Shown: positions 1 to 10,099 of the stretch, one piece after another | Numbering within the stretch: the first letter of the stretch is position 1 | How the letters are laid out: each line of letters begins with the position of its first letter | Origin: Paraburkholderia humisilvae | GTDB lineage: Bacteria > Pseudomonadota > Gammaproteobacteria > Burkholderiales > Burkholderiaceae | Length of the DNA: 64,000 bases | Assembly (NCBI RefSeq): GCF_902859855.1 | Contig: NZ_CADIKH010000018.1 | Coordinates: forward strand, 104,583 to 168,582 | Direction: 5' to 3' | Notes under the pieces: generated by a model | What the model saw: the letters and a program-made list of their open reading frames with translations, nothing else | The model's database searches: none | Told to the model about the DNA's origin: nothing | Position numbers and translations under genes: made by a program

Positions 1-6
1 CGCTTC

Positions 7-864
7 ATGACTGAACTCGCCGCCCCGTTGACCGAGCCCGCAACGCTGCATGCGCTGCACGACTTCGTTGCGCGTTATCCGCGCCTGTTCGTGCTGACCG
101 GCGCGGGCATCAGCACCGATTCCGGCATTCCCGGCTATCGCGACGAAAACGGGCAATGGAAGCGCTCGCCGCCCATCACGCTGCAGGAGTTTCTCGGCAC
201 GCAGGCGTCGCGGCGCCGCTATTGGGCGCGCAGCATGGTCGGCTGGCCAGTCGTCGCGCACGCGCAACCGAACGACGCGCACCGCGCGCTCGCGCGACTA
301 GAGGCCGCAGGGCACGTCGCCGCGCTGGTCACGCAGAACGTCGATGGCTTGCATCAGCGTGCCGGTAGCACCAACGTGATCGAACTGCATGGCAGTATCG
401 GTGCGGTGACCTGTCTCGATTGCGGTGCGCGGCACACGCGCGCCTCGATTCAACGCGTGCTCGAAGCCGATAATCCGGCGCTGCTGCAAGCGCAGGCGGA
501 GCCGGCCGCTGATGGCGATGCGCATCTCGAATGGCACGCGCTCGACACGTTTCGTGTGCCGGCGTGCACGCAGTGCGGCGGCTTGCTGAAACCGGCGGTC
601 GTGTTCTTCGGCGAGAATGTGCCGCGCGAAACCGTCGACGAGGCATCGCGCGCGCTCGAAGCAGCCGATGCGCTGCTGGTGGTCGGTTCATCGCTGATGG
701 TTTATTCGGGTTATCGCTTCTGTGTTTGGGCGCACAAGATGAACAAGCCGATTGCCGCCATCAATCTGAGCCGCACGCGTGCCGACCCGATGCTGTCGCT
801 GAAAATGTCGGCACCGTGCGCCGATACGCTGACCGCGCTGGCCGCACGGCTCGCAGCCGAATGA
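7..864 (+). CDS. SIR2 family NAD-dependent protein deacetylase (sirtuin)
   Basis: Sirtuins remove acetyl or other acyl groups from protein lysines using NAD+, probably in the cytoplasm. The 285-residue protein has the full set of family motifs: GAGIS at 32-36 (NAD binding), TQNVDGLH at 109-116, the catalytic His128 in ELHGS, a four-cysteine zinc site (Cys136, Cys139, Cys187, Cys190) and GSSL at 227-230. The length is normal for a bacterial class II-like sirtuin. The ATG lies only 6 bases from the window edge, so its ribosome binding site cannot be judged. The next gene follows on the same strand after 74 bases. Family assignment is firm; the acyl group removed and the substrates are not visible from sequence. 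Confidence 0.93.
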   Translation: MTELAAPLTEPATLHALHDFVARYPRLFVLTGAGISTDSGIPGYRDENGQWKRSPPITLQEFLGTQASRRRYWARSMVGWPVVAHAQPNDAHRALARLEAAGHVAALVTQNVDGLHQRAGSTNVIELHGSIGAVTCLDCGARHTRASIQRVLEADNPALLQAQAEPAADGDAHLEWHALDTFRVPACTQCGGLLKPAVVFFGENVPRETVDEASRALEAADALLVVGSSLMVYSGYRFCVWAHKMNKPIAAINLSRTRADPMLSLKMSAPCADTLTALAARLAAE

Positions 865-938
865 TCCGATTGAACCGCGGCGCGCGTCAGTACGGCTGCG
901 CGATCGCGTGCGTAGTGCCAACACCCCGGAGACACACG

Positions 939-1550
939 ATGCCGACGCTGACGACGATCGAAGCACTCGAAGCGCTGTACGGCGTGCCGCACGAACGCTC
1001 GGTGCGCAAGGAAATAACGTTCGTCAATGAAGACTATCGCGCGTTCATCGAACATGCGCCGCTCGTTGTGCTCGCAACCAGCGGCCCCGAAGGGCTCGAC
1101 TGTTCGCCGCGAGGCGATGCGCCGGGCTTCGTGCGCATCGTCGATGAACGGACGCTCGCGCTTCCAGACCGCGTCGGCAATAACCGCATCGACAGCCTGC
1201 GCAACATCATCGTCAATCCGCATGTCGGCCTGCTGTTTGTCGTGCCGGGCGTCGGCGAGACACTGCGCGTGAATGGCCGTGGCCGCATCAGTGCGGACGC
1301 CGCGTTGCTCGACAGCTTCGCGGTGGACGGCAAGCGGCCGCGTACGGTGCTGCTGGTCGATATCGACGCGGTCTACTACCACTGCTCGAAGGCGTTGGTC
1401 CGTTCGAAGCTGTGGGAACCGTCGCATCATGTGGAGCGTTCACGTCTACCGACGGCGGGCGCAATCCATCGCCGCCTCAACGGCCCGTCATTCGACGCGG
1501 ACGCGTACGATCGCGATCTCGCCGAACGAGTTCGCACGAGCCTCTACTGA
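939..1550 (+). CDS. PPOX-class FMN-binding flavoprotein (MSMEG_1061-like)
   Basis: Predicted FMN-binding split-barrel protein of the pyridoxamine 5'-phosphate oxidase class, 203 residues. The central part (LVVLATSGPEGLDCSPRGD, then RTLALPDRVGNNRIDSLRNI) has the pattern seen in the MSMEG_1061-type subgroup, in which a short substrate-side strand is followed by the FMN phosphate-binding Arg/Asn segment. I chose the ATG at 939, after the GGAG at 928-931; the reading frame is open further upstream but overlaps the sirtuin gene. The substrate is unknown. It sits between a sirtuin and a methyltransferase on the same strand with short gaps, so co-transcription is possible. Confidence 0.78.
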   Translation: MPTLTTIEALEALYGVPHERSVRKEITFVNEDYRAFIEHAPLVVLATSGPEGLDCSPRGDAPGFVRIVDERTLALPDRVGNNRIDSLRNIIVNPHVGLLFVVPGVGETLRVNGRGRISADAALLDSFAVDGKRPRTVLLVDIDAVYYHCSKALVRSKLWEPSHHVERSRLPTAGAIHRRLNGPSFDADAYDRDLAERVRTSLY

Positions 1551-1573
1551 TCAATCAACCCATCAGGGCACCC

Positions 1574-2191
1574 ATGACGACCCCTTCGACTCCGGATGCA
1601 CGCGAACACGCGCCTTCGGCCGAGCGCAATCGCGATCCGATCCTCGCGGTACTGCGCGAGGTGATGCCGCAACACGGGACCGTGCTCGAAATCGCGAGCG
1701 GCAGCGGCCAGCATGCGATTCATTTCGCGGCAGCGTTTCCCGGCCTCGTCTGGCAACCGAGCGATCCTGACGCCGGCGCGCGCGCGTCGATCGCCGCGTG
1801 GACCGCGCACGCCGGTCTGACGAATATCCGGCCGCCGCTCGATCTCGACGTTTGCCGCAAACCATGGGGCATCGATGCGGCGCACGCGCTGGTGTCCATC
1901 AACATGATCCATATTTCGCCGTGGGCGGCCACCGAGGCGCTGATCGACGGCGCCGCGCGCCTGCTGACGAGCGGCGGCGTGCTGTATCTGTACGGACCGT
2001 ATCGGCGCGGCGGCGCGCATACGGCGCCGAGCAACGAAGCGTTCGACCAGCAGTTGCGCGGCCGCAATCCCGCATGGGGGGTACGCAACATGGAAGCGGT
2101 CGTGCAGCTTGCCGATGCGGCTGGCCTGGCGTCCGACGCGCCGATCGCGATGCCGGCTAACAACTTCAGCCTCGTATTCCGGAAACGCTGA
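1574..2191 (+). CDS. DUF938 family SAM-dependent methyltransferase
   Basis: A 205-residue class I methyltransferase-like protein. The glycine-rich SAM-binding motif VLEIASGSGQHAIHFA lies near residues 38-53, followed by WQPSDPD (the acidic residue after strand 2) and the late motif GGVLYLYGPY. This matches the DUF938 family, whose acceptor substrate is unknown. The start at 1574 is the ATG just after the previous gene's stop (23-base gap); the frame is also open upstream inside that gene. It probably follows the flavoprotein gene in one transcript, judging by strand and spacing. Confidence 0.82.
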   Translation: MTTPSTPDAREHAPSAERNRDPILAVLREVMPQHGTVLEIASGSGQHAIHFAAAFPGLVWQPSDPDAGARASIAAWTAHAGLTNIRPPLDLDVCRKPWGIDAAHALVSINMIHISPWAATEALIDGAARLLTSGGVLYLYGPYRRGGAHTAPSNEAFDQQLRGRNPAWGVRNMEAVVQLADAAGLASDAPIAMPANNFSLVFRKR

Positions 2192-2356
2192 TGCTTGCCG
2201 CGGGTCTCACGCATCGCGCAGGCTTCCACCCTGCTGGAAGTGGCAATCTGAGCGTGGTTGCGCCGTTTCTTTTATCCTTTCATCCTTGACGCCGCGCGGG
2301 CCGACGGCAACGCGGGTTTATGCGGCATCAGTCACTCGGACATCTGGAGAACTCAC

Positions 2357-3769
<1,413 letters not shown>

Positions 3770-3803
3770 ACGCGTTCGGGCCGGTCCCGTTCACCGGAAC
3801 GCG

Positions 3804-3838
3804 AGCGGCGGCGTCACTGGGCGTCGTCGCTTTTTTTG
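3804..3838 (+). terminator. Rho-independent terminator after gnd
   Basis: Hairpin with arms AGCGGCGGCG (3804-3813) and CGTCGTCGCT (3822-3831), joined by an 8-base loop and using some G-T pairs. It is followed at once by a run of seven T. It lies 35 bases past the gnd stop codon on the same strand. Confidence 0.75.
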
Positions 3839-4030
3839 CGCGCTTTATTGCATCCCAAACTATAGGATTCGATAATTTCGCGATCTTTCGCGAGATTATT
3901 GCGCGAATTGGAATGGTGTATCGCCACGGTAGGTATTTACCCTAATCTGACCCTTCCGTAGACTTTCATCAACGCCTCGAACATCAGATTCCCGGCGAAC
4001 CCAAAAACAAGATCTCGGAGGTTATACGTC

Positions 4031-4372
4031 ATGAAAACGTTCATTCCCGCGGTTCTCGTCGCTACGCTGCTGGCCGCGCCGGTGGTTTCGTTTGCGCAGG
4101 CATCGCAGTCGAATCAGCCGCTCACCCGCGCACAAGTCCGGGAAGATCTGGTGCAACTCGAGAAGGCGGGCTACGACCCGCTGAGCGACCGTCAGGAATA
4201 CCCGCGCAACATTCAGGCTGCGGAAGCGCGCCTGCAAGCGCAAAAGGCGCAGAACGCAGTAGTCGCGCAAGGCGACACCAGCGGTTACGGCGTGCAAGTC
4301 GGTGGGACGTCCGAGGCTGGTCGCGCGGCGGCTGATGAACGCGGCCCGCGGTCGGTGTTTTTCGGGCACTGA
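4031..4372 (+). CDS. DUF4148 domain small secreted protein
   Basis: A 113-residue exported protein of unknown function. Residues 1-23 form a typical signal peptide (MKTF, a hydrophobic core, cleavage after SFA). The mature part contains LTRAQVREDLVQLEKAGYDP and YPRNIQAAEARL, which define the DUF4148 family common in Burkholderia and relatives. The start at 4031 follows the ribosome binding site CGGAGGTTATACGTC. It lies alone between two terminators. The upstream gap (3839-4030) is AT-rich and holds an imperfect inverted repeat around 3869-3900 (ATAAT and CGCGA arms) that may be an operator. Confidence 0.85.
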   Translation: MKTFIPAVLVATLLAAPVVSFAQASQSNQPLTRAQVREDLVQLEKAGYDPLSDRQEYPRNIQAAEARLQAQKAQNAVVAQGDTSGYGVQVGGTSEAGRAAADERGPRSVFFGH

Positions 4373-4414
4373 TTGACGTAGCGCGGCGGCAGTTCCTTGC
4401 CGCCGGCCGAAACA

Positions 4415-4456
4415 GAAAGACGCCGGCCAGGGTGATCTGGCCGGCGTCTTTTTTGC
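4415..4456. terminator. Strong, possibly bidirectional rho-independent terminator
   Basis: A near-perfect hairpin with arms AAGACGCCGGCCAG (4417-4430) and CTGGCCGGCGTCTT (4437-4450), a 6-base loop and a T run to 4454. On the opposite side the arm is preceded by a short A-rich stretch. It sits between two convergent genes (ending at 4372 and 4476) and could serve both. Confidence 0.88.
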
Positions 4457-4475
4457 GCTTTCCCTGCGCACCCCG

Positions 4476-5207
4476 TTAACGATTCGTCAAATGCGGCACG
4501 CCATCGTGCGCGGCAAGATCGAGTTGATGAATCTGCCGGCTGACCTTGTTCAACTGCGCCTGCGCGGCGACACGCTGTGCCTCCAGTTGCGCGACTTCCC
4601 TGTGCACCTGATGCTGACGGCTCGTCACCGCCTGTTCCTGATTGGCCGATCGTTGCAGCGCCTTGCGCAATTGCTCGGCCTGCGCTTCCGATTGCGCGAT
4701 GATCTTCATCAGTTGTTCGTTCTGCGCTTCGAGTTGCACGCGACGCGTCTGCCCATCGGCGAGACGCATCGCTTGCAGTTCGAACTGGTGGAAGATGCCC
4801 TGCGCCGCATCGAGATCGTTCACCCTCAACGCACGCCATGGCGTACCGTCCTGATACAGCGCAACGTAGTACTTCAACTCCTTCGCGTGAAACAGCAGAC
4901 TCACCGAGTAGTCGAACGCGCGAAATACGCGAAACGGCGCGAGCGCGCCTTCTCCCACCATCCACTCGATGTCCGCCGGGTCCGCGAAATGCGCGGCGCG
5001 GCCATTCGATTGCGAGGGCATCGGATGCAGCGTCGCGACGGGCCGCACCGCGCGTTCGACCGGCAGCCCGGGCGAGACGGATGTTGCATCGTGTGTGGCG
5101 CCATCGACGCTCGTGCCGGGTGACGAAGGTTCGTGCCGATCGAGGCGGACCAGATGTGCGATGCCATCGGTCGGCATCGTGCGGCGGCGGTTGGGCAGAA
5201 TCTTCAT
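4476..5207 (-). CDS. DUF2968 domain protein with long coiled coil
   Basis: A 243-residue protein recognised as DUF2968, a family found in Burkholderiaceae. The middle (WMVGEGALAPFRVFRAFDYSVSLLFHAKELKYYVALYQDGTPWRA, about 80-125) is the conserved globular part. Residues about 130-225 are Gln/Glu/Ala-rich heptads (QLEAQRVAAQAQLNKVSRQIHQL) and should form a coiled coil. There is no signal peptide in the form chosen. The start at 5207 has a good ribosome binding site (GGAGG, 7-base spacing). It runs in the same direction as the small gene upstream (gap 80 bases). Function unknown. Confidence 0.8.
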   Translation of the reverse strand: MKILPNRRRTMPTDGIAHLVRLDRHEPSSPGTSVDGATHDATSVSPGLPVERAVRPVATLHPMPSQSNGRAAHFADPADIEWMVGEGALAPFRVFRAFDYSVSLLFHAKELKYYVALYQDGTPWRALRVNDLDAAQGIFHQFELQAMRLADGQTRRVQLEAQNEQLMKIIAQSEAQAEQLRKALQRSANQEQAVTSRQHQVHREVAQLEAQRVAAQAQLNKVSRQIHQLDLAAHDGVPHLTNR

Positions 5208-5287
5208 GGCAGCACCTCCAGATTCATGCGGATAGCTAACTATCTGGTTGTCGTCGCAACGTAAGTAGACGTTCCCCGTAATTTAGG

Positions 5288-5608
5288 CTAATGCAGCGTG
5301 CGCTGCGGGCGCGTGATTTCATCGAAGAGCGCGTGGCTCGGCTCGAGCGCGAAGAGCCACGATTCGTCATAGCCGCTTAGCGTATCGAGCGCATCGCGTA
5401 GACGTTCGATGGCCAGTGCCGGAATCTCGACGGTTGCTTCGACCCCGCTCGACAGGCCGGCGATGCTGGCAAGCTGTACGAGCGCGTCCGCGGCTTCGGC
5501 CACGTCCGCTGCGAACACGAGATGCGTATTCAGCAGTTCAACGAGACTGCGCGACGACGCAACTTCGTCGACGCTGAGCTGCACGGCCAGAAACATGGCT
5601 TTGTTCAT
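5288..5608 (-). CDS. Small acidic hypothetical protein
   Basis: A 106-residue soluble protein of no recognised family, with no signal peptide or membrane segment. It has an alternating helical pattern (VDEVASSRSLVELLNTHLVFAAD, then ALVQLASIAGL) and an acidic C-terminal half. The start at 5608 was chosen because AGGAG lies 7 bases upstream; the frame is also open to 5662 but without a comparable site. Codon use (G/C at third positions) matches its neighbours, which supports it being a real gene. Function not assigned. Confidence 0.65.
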   Translation of the reverse strand: MNKAMFLAVQLSVDEVASSRSLVELLNTHLVFAADVAEAADALVQLASIAGLSSGVEATVEIPALAIERLRDALDTLSGYDESWLFALEPSHALFDEITRPQRTLH

Positions 5609-5807
5609 GCTCGAACTCCTCATGGACAGGACATCGCGGCGGCTCGCTTGCCCGCTGTGCATTGCGTCAGCTTGAACCAGTATAGGCGAGCAGCGTGTGG
5701 AAGCAATGGTCGCACGAATCCGCGCGCGGCGCGCGGGCGGGGGCTTGCGGCCCTATAATGATTCACCCTGCGACTTCACTGTCGGTTCACTGTCCGTCCT
5801 GGCAACC

Positions 5808-6119
5808 ATGAAAATCATTCGCAGCCGCAGCTTTACCGCCGAATGCCCTTGGGGTGCACTCGATATCGCGAACATGCGTGGCATTACGACGCGCGTGCAC
5901 TGGACCAACCAGCCATACAGGTGGCATATCAATGACGGCGAAGAAGTGTTTGCGGTGCTCGACGGGCGTGTGGAGATGCGTTACCGCGAAAACGGCATCG
6001 AACACTCAACAATCCTCGAAACGGGGGACGTGTTTCATGCATCGGTGGGTACCGAGCACGTCGCGCATCCGGTCGGCGAAGCTCGTATTCTCGTCGTCGA
6101 ATCGGAAGGCAGCGTGTAG
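5808..6119 (+). CDS. Cupin domain protein
   Basis: A 103-residue single-domain cupin. The segment WHINDGEEVFAVLDGRVEMRYRENG is the first cupin motif, although the usual HxH is replaced by W-H-I-N, and the second motif GDVFHASVGTEHVAHP supplies histidines near residues 78-88. A metal site is therefore likely but not certain. The catalytic or sensing role is unknown. The ATG at 5808 was chosen because the alignment-like core begins soon after; the frame is open upstream to 5697. It stands alone, with 265 bases without a gene before the next start. Confidence 0.8.
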   Translation: MKIIRSRSFTAECPWGALDIANMRGITTRVHWTNQPYRWHINDGEEVFAVLDGRVEMRYRENGIEHSTILETGDVFHASVGTEHVAHPVGEARILVVESEGSV

Positions 6120-6385
6120 CGGATAAAAGCGGCCGATGCACGCGTTGCCCAATCAATCTGCAATGCCAACGATGTGTGTGGGGGATCGCTCGATGAGTGA
6201 GAGACCTCCCGTTCGATGTATACGGGACCCGTGAAAATGCGCACGAGAGACATCCGGGCGGTATCCGAAAAGCGCGCACGCAAGCGCCGATAAAGTGAGC
6301 GATGGACGTGCGTTCGCGCGTGACGGCGGCTGTCGAGCAACGGCATAATGGTTCTTCAACTTCGGACCGCGTCGAGGATCGCAAG

Positions 6386-7132
6386 ATGACCGGTAAGTGG
6401 CATACCGCACAAACGCAAGCCTGGGTTTACCTTTCGGTTGCGACGATGCTGAGCGCATGCGCGTTCACGCCGCCGTGGGAGAACAATCCTCCGCCGCCCA
6501 CCACGATCGGCACGCGTGCAACGGGCGGCGCCGCGGCTAACGGCGTGCCGGCGGGCTTCTATCGCGTGAACCCGGGGGACACGCTGCAGAGCATCGCGGG
6601 CGCCTTCGGCCAGCGCGCGCAGGATATCGCGGTCTGGAATGGATTGAGCCCAGGCACGCCCATCGCAACCGGGCAGGTGCTGCGAGTCGCGCCGCCGTCG
6701 CTTACGCCGGGCGCGACGGCGACGCCGGCCCCTGGTGCGCCGCAGCCTCCATCAACGGCTGCGGTACAGCCCGGCGTGCTTGCGTGGCCGCTGCGCGGAC
6801 CGATACTGAAGACCTTCGTACCGGGCAAGACAAATGGCATCGTGATCGGCGGGCGCGTCGGCGAGCCCGTCCGTGCGGCGGCGGCGGGCCGCGTCGTTTA
6901 CGCGGGCGCGGGTATTCCCGCTTACGGCCCGCTCGTCATCATCAAGCACAGCGATTCGCTGATCACCGCCTACGGCCAGAACAGCAAGCTGCTCGTGCAG
7001 GAAGGCCAGGCGGTCACGCAGGGGGAGCCGGTCGGCGAGGTTGGCCAGGACAGCAACGGCGTCGGGTCGATCCAGTTCGAGGTGCGCCAGGACGGCCACC
7101 CGGCCGATCCGCTCGCATGGTTGCCGCGCTAG
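6386..7132 (+). CDS. LysM and degenerate M23 (LytM) domain lipoprotein, NlpD-like
   Basis: A 248-residue envelope lipoprotein. The N-terminal signal ends in a lipobox (LSAC, Cys25), followed by a proline-rich linker, one LysM peptidoglycan-binding domain (58-102, YRVNPGDTLQSIAGAF...QVLRV) and a C-terminal M23 domain (137-248). The zinc ligands of active M23 peptidases are missing: the first His/Asp site reads KTNGIVI and the usual HLS motif reads YGQNS (196-200). This is the state of the E. coli divisome protein NlpD and EnvC, which activate amidases rather than cut peptidoglycan. A similar role here is inference. The ATG at 6386 was chosen to place the lipobox correctly; the frame is open upstream. 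Confidence 0.88.
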   Translation: MTGKWHTAQTQAWVYLSVATMLSACAFTPPWENNPPPPTTIGTRATGGAAANGVPAGFYRVNPGDTLQSIAGAFGQRAQDIAVWNGLSPGTPIATGQVLRVAPPSLTPGATATPAPGAPQPPSTAAVQPGVLAWPLRGPILKTFVPGKTNGIVIGGRVGEPVRAAAAGRVVYAGAGIPAYGPLVIIKHSDSLITAYGQNSKLLVQEGQAVTQGEPVGEVGQDSNGVGSIQFEVRQDGHPADPLAWLPR

Positions 7133-7270
7133 ACGGCGGTCATCGCGCGATGGCGCCGCGTTTGCGTGCGGCTCGTGTCGCCAGGAGTTGATACACTCGC
7201 GGGTTCAATCACTCACGTTCGCGGCGCCCGGTGCGCGACGCGTTCCCCGCCATCCTTACAGGAAGTGCTC

Positions 7271-8275
7271 ATGATCGATTTGCGCAGCGATACCGTTACC
7301 CGGCCGAGCAAGGCCATGCTCGCCGCGATGGCGTCTGCCGATGTCGGCGACGACGTGTGGGGCGATGACCCGACCGTCCTGCGTTTGCAGGCGACGGTCG
7401 CGGAGCGCGCCGGCAAGGAGGCGGGTCTGTTTTTTCCGAGTGGGACGCAAAGTAATCTCGCGGCGCTGATGGCGCATTGCGCGCGCGGCGACGAATACAT
7501 CGTTGGGCAGGCCGCTCACACGTACAAGTACGAAGGCGGTGGCGCGGCCGTGCTGGGCAGTATCCAGCCGCAGCCGATCGAGAATGCGCTCGATGGTTCG
7601 CTGCCGCTCGACAAGATCGCCGCGGCAATCAAGCCGATCGACGATCACTTCGCGCGCACGCGTCTGCTCGCGTTGGAGAACACCATCGGCGGCAAGGTGC
7701 TGCTCGCGGGGTACGTCGCGGAGGCGACGCAGTTCGCGCGCGAGCGCTGTCTTGCGACCCATCTGGACGGTGCGCGCGTCTGCAATGCGGCGGTCGCGTC
7801 GCGTCAGCCGGTTGCGGCGCTGTGCGCGCCATTCGACTCGGTGTCGATCTGCTTTTCGAAAGGACTCGGTGCGCCGGTGGGTTCAGTGCTGGTCGGCAGC
7901 AAGGCGTTGCTCGAGAGCGCGCATCGCTGGCGCAAGGTGCTCGGCGGCGGCATGCGGCAAGCGGGCGTGCTGGCGGCGGCGTGCCTGTATGCGCTCGAGC
8001 ACAACGTCGAGCGCCTTGCCGAAGATCACGACAACGCCGCCCATCTGGCCGCCGGGCTGGCACAGATCGCCGGGCTGAAGGTGCAATCGCAGGCGACCAA
8101 TATGGTGTTCGCGCAAGTGCCGCAAGCGCACTGCGCGCCGCTCGAAGCGTGGCTGAAAGAGCGCGGCATCCTCACCCAAATGCTGTACGCGTCGCGCTTC
8201 GTCACGCACATGGATGTTTCGCGTGCCGACATCGACACATTCATCGCAGCCGTCAAGGGCTACTTCGCCCGTTGA
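7271..8275 (+). CDS. ltaE: Low-specificity L-threonine aldolase
   Basis: PLP enzyme that splits L-threonine or allo-threonine into glycine and acetaldehyde. The 334-residue sequence starts with IDLRSDTVTRPS, the family hallmark. It contains FFPSGTQSNLAAL (phosphate-side loop), LENTIGGKVL, HLDGARVCNAA (the Asp that contacts the pyridine nitrogen) and the PLP lysine Lys197 in CFSKGLGAPVGS. The ATG follows AGGAAGTGCTC. The 3' end overlaps the convergent MFS gene by 16 bases, so the two genes share a stop region. Confidence 0.94.
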   Translation: MIDLRSDTVTRPSKAMLAAMASADVGDDVWGDDPTVLRLQATVAERAGKEAGLFFPSGTQSNLAALMAHCARGDEYIVGQAAHTYKYEGGGAAVLGSIQPQPIENALDGSLPLDKIAAAIKPIDDHFARTRLLALENTIGGKVLLAGYVAEATQFARERCLATHLDGARVCNAAVASRQPVAALCAPFDSVSICFSKGLGAPVGSVLVGSKALLESAHRWRKVLGGGMRQAGVLAAACLYALEHNVERLAEDHDNAAHLAAGLAQIAGLKVQSQATNMVFAQVPQAHCAPLEAWLKERGILTQMLYASRFVTHMDVSRADIDTFIAAVKGYFAR

Positions 8276-9693
8276 CTCAGCGGTTTCGTCCCCGCGGCCG
8301 GCGCTTGCGGGGCACTGCCGGGGTCAGTGCCCGGGTCACTACCTCCGCGCCGCGCCGCGCGATGTGATGGCGCAAGCAGGCGCAGGCCGCTCACGATGCT
8401 GGCGGCGCCCGCGAATACCGCGCCGGTCACCAGTGCCAGCGTCGGCCCGTGACGGCCGGCAATGCCGAAGCTCAGCGCGACCAGCGCGGCGCCGGTGGTT
8501 TGCCCGAGCAGACGCGCGGTCGCGATGATGCCGCTCGCGCCGCCACTGCGTTCACGCGGCGCGCTCGCCATGATCGCTTTCAGATTCGGCGACTGGAAGA
8601 AGCCGAAGCCCGCGCCGCACAACGACATTCTGAGCGTGATGTCGACCACCGACGGATGGGGCGGCAGCAGCGCGAGCGAAATCATCCCCACGCAGAGCAC
8701 CGCAAGACCGATCCCGCCGAGCAGACCTGGCGGGTAGCGGTCGGACAGCCGGCCCGCGAACGGCGCCGCGAGCGCGACTACCACCGACCATGGCGTCATC
8801 AGAAAGCCTGTTTCAACCTGGCTGCGCTGCAGGACGGTTTCGAAATAGAACGGCAGCGACACGAACGCAAGTCCTTGCGCCGCGAACGAACAGACCGCCG
8901 TCACCGCCGACAACGTGAACACGGGCAGCTTGAACAGATCGACCGGCAGCATGGGCGCCGGATGTCCCGCCTCACGCTTGACCATCAGCACACCGAACAC
9001 CAGCGCGATGGCCGCGGCGACCAGCACGATCTGCGTCGGCGCGCGCTGGGCAGCTTCCGCGAGCGCGAAGATCAGCGCGGCGAACATGATCACGTTGAGG
9101 ATCGCCGCGACCCGGTCGAAATGATGCTTGCCGCGCGGGGTATGCGGCAACGCGGGCAGCGCGAACGAAATCGCCAGAATGCCGAGCGGCACGTTGACCG
9201 CGAACAGCCACGGCCAGTTCGCGACTGACAGAATCAGCGAGGCGACGGTCGGGCCGGCGGCGAACGCAGTGCCGACGACGAGTGCGTTGAGCCCGAGGCC
9301 GCGTCCGAGCCGATGCGGCGGGTAGAGGCTCTGGATGATCGCCGAATTGACGCCCATGATTGCCGCTCCGCCAACGCCCTGCGCGACGCGGGAGATCGCC
9401 AGCAGCGGCAGGTTGGGCGACATCGCGCACGCTAGCGAAGCCGCGGTAAACAGCGCAATCCCGCTGATATAGACGCGCCGATGGCCGATGATGTCGCCGA
9501 GCGCCGCGAGCGGCAGCAGCGTCGACACCATCGCGAGCTGGTACGCATTGATGATCCACACCGATGCCGCCGGCTTCGCGTGCAGATCGGCGCCGATGGC
9601 AGGAAGGGCGGTGTTCGCGATGGCGGTGTCGATCGACGCGAGCGCGACGGACAACATGATCGCCACCAGCGCGAAGCGGTGGCCGGAGGACAT
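8260..9693 (-). CDS. MFS transporter, DHA2 (EmrB/QacA-like) family
   Basis: Inner-membrane proton-driven exporter of the drug:H+ antiporter-2 type, 477 residues with about 14 predicted hydrophobic spans. Diagnostic parts are ASIDTAIANTALPAIGADL in the first span (motif D1-like), LGDIIGHRRVYISG (motif A), and SRVAQGVGGAAIMG (motif B with its Arg). The late segment FGFFQSPNLKAIMASAPRERSGGASGII also fits the family. I chose the ATG at 9693 because the first span follows directly. An open frame to 9816 would add 41 residues of non-conserved sequence, and neither start has a clear ribosome binding site. Substrate unknown. It overlaps ltaE convergently by 16 bases. Confidence 0.88.
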   Translation of the reverse strand: MSSGHRFALVAIMLSVALASIDTAIANTALPAIGADLHAKPAASVWIINAYQLAMVSTLLPLAALGDIIGHRRVYISGIALFTAASLACAMSPNLPLLAISRVAQGVGGAAIMGVNSAIIQSLYPPHRLGRGLGLNALVVGTAFAAGPTVASLILSVANWPWLFAVNVPLGILAISFALPALPHTPRGKHHFDRVAAILNVIMFAALIFALAEAAQRAPTQIVLVAAAIALVFGVLMVKREAGHPAPMLPVDLFKLPVFTLSAVTAVCSFAAQGLAFVSLPFYFETVLQRSQVETGFLMTPWSVVVALAAPFAGRLSDRYPPGLLGGIGLAVLCVGMISLALLPPHPSVVDITLRMSLCGAGFGFFQSPNLKAIMASAPRERSGGASGIIATARLLGQTTGAALVALSFGIAGRHGPTLALVTGAVFAGAASIVSGLRLLAPSHRAARRGGSDPGTDPGSAPQAPAAGTKPLSQRAK

Positions 9694-10099
9694 CGGTACA
9701 TCGGCGACGCGGGTGGGATCGGAGGTGGGGCGGTGTTCTGACAAAACCGGGGCTCTGCATGAATGGGCGAAGTGCGGCAAACCGGCGCGAACGGCCGGGC
9801 TGGCGCGGATTCGCAATTGTTACAGACGCCGGGGATTCTTGCTGGATCACGTGCATCGCGCTGACAGAGTTGTCATTGCGATGAAAGGTTTAAGAAAGCG
9901 AAGCAGTCAGCCTTGCAATTTTTGTCTTGCCGTCAGTCATCAATGGCTTTGTGACGGCGTTATTGGCGGTCGTCATCTATCCGCAGGTGTGTGACTGATT
10001 TTGAATCCGAACCGGTCGCGCGAAGCTGTCGCGTGCAGGGTAAACCGGTCGGCATGACCATGCGGACATGCCGACCGGGAAGCGGATCGAATGTGCGGG
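9694..10099. other. Intergenic region between MFS and glycerophosphodiesterase genes
   Basis: About 400 bases with no convincing gene. The left part should hold the promoter of the leftward MFS gene; I could not pick out clear -35/-10 boxes. The right end holds the hairpin listed separately at 10045-10078. Confidence 0.5.
10045..10078 (-). terminator. Hairpin downstream of glycerophosphodiesterase gene
   Basis: Perfect 12-bp inverted repeat CCGGTCGGCATG (10045-10056) / CATGCCGACCGG (10067-10078) with a 10-base loop, 22 bases past the stop of the leftward gene. Only a short TTTA follows on that strand, so termination would be weak or factor-assisted. Confidence 0.55.

Noticed and set aside
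1412..1573. Upstream extension of the DUF938 methyltransferase
   Set aside because: It lies inside the preceding gene and lacks conserved sequence; the ATG at 1574 is a normal start after the stop codon.
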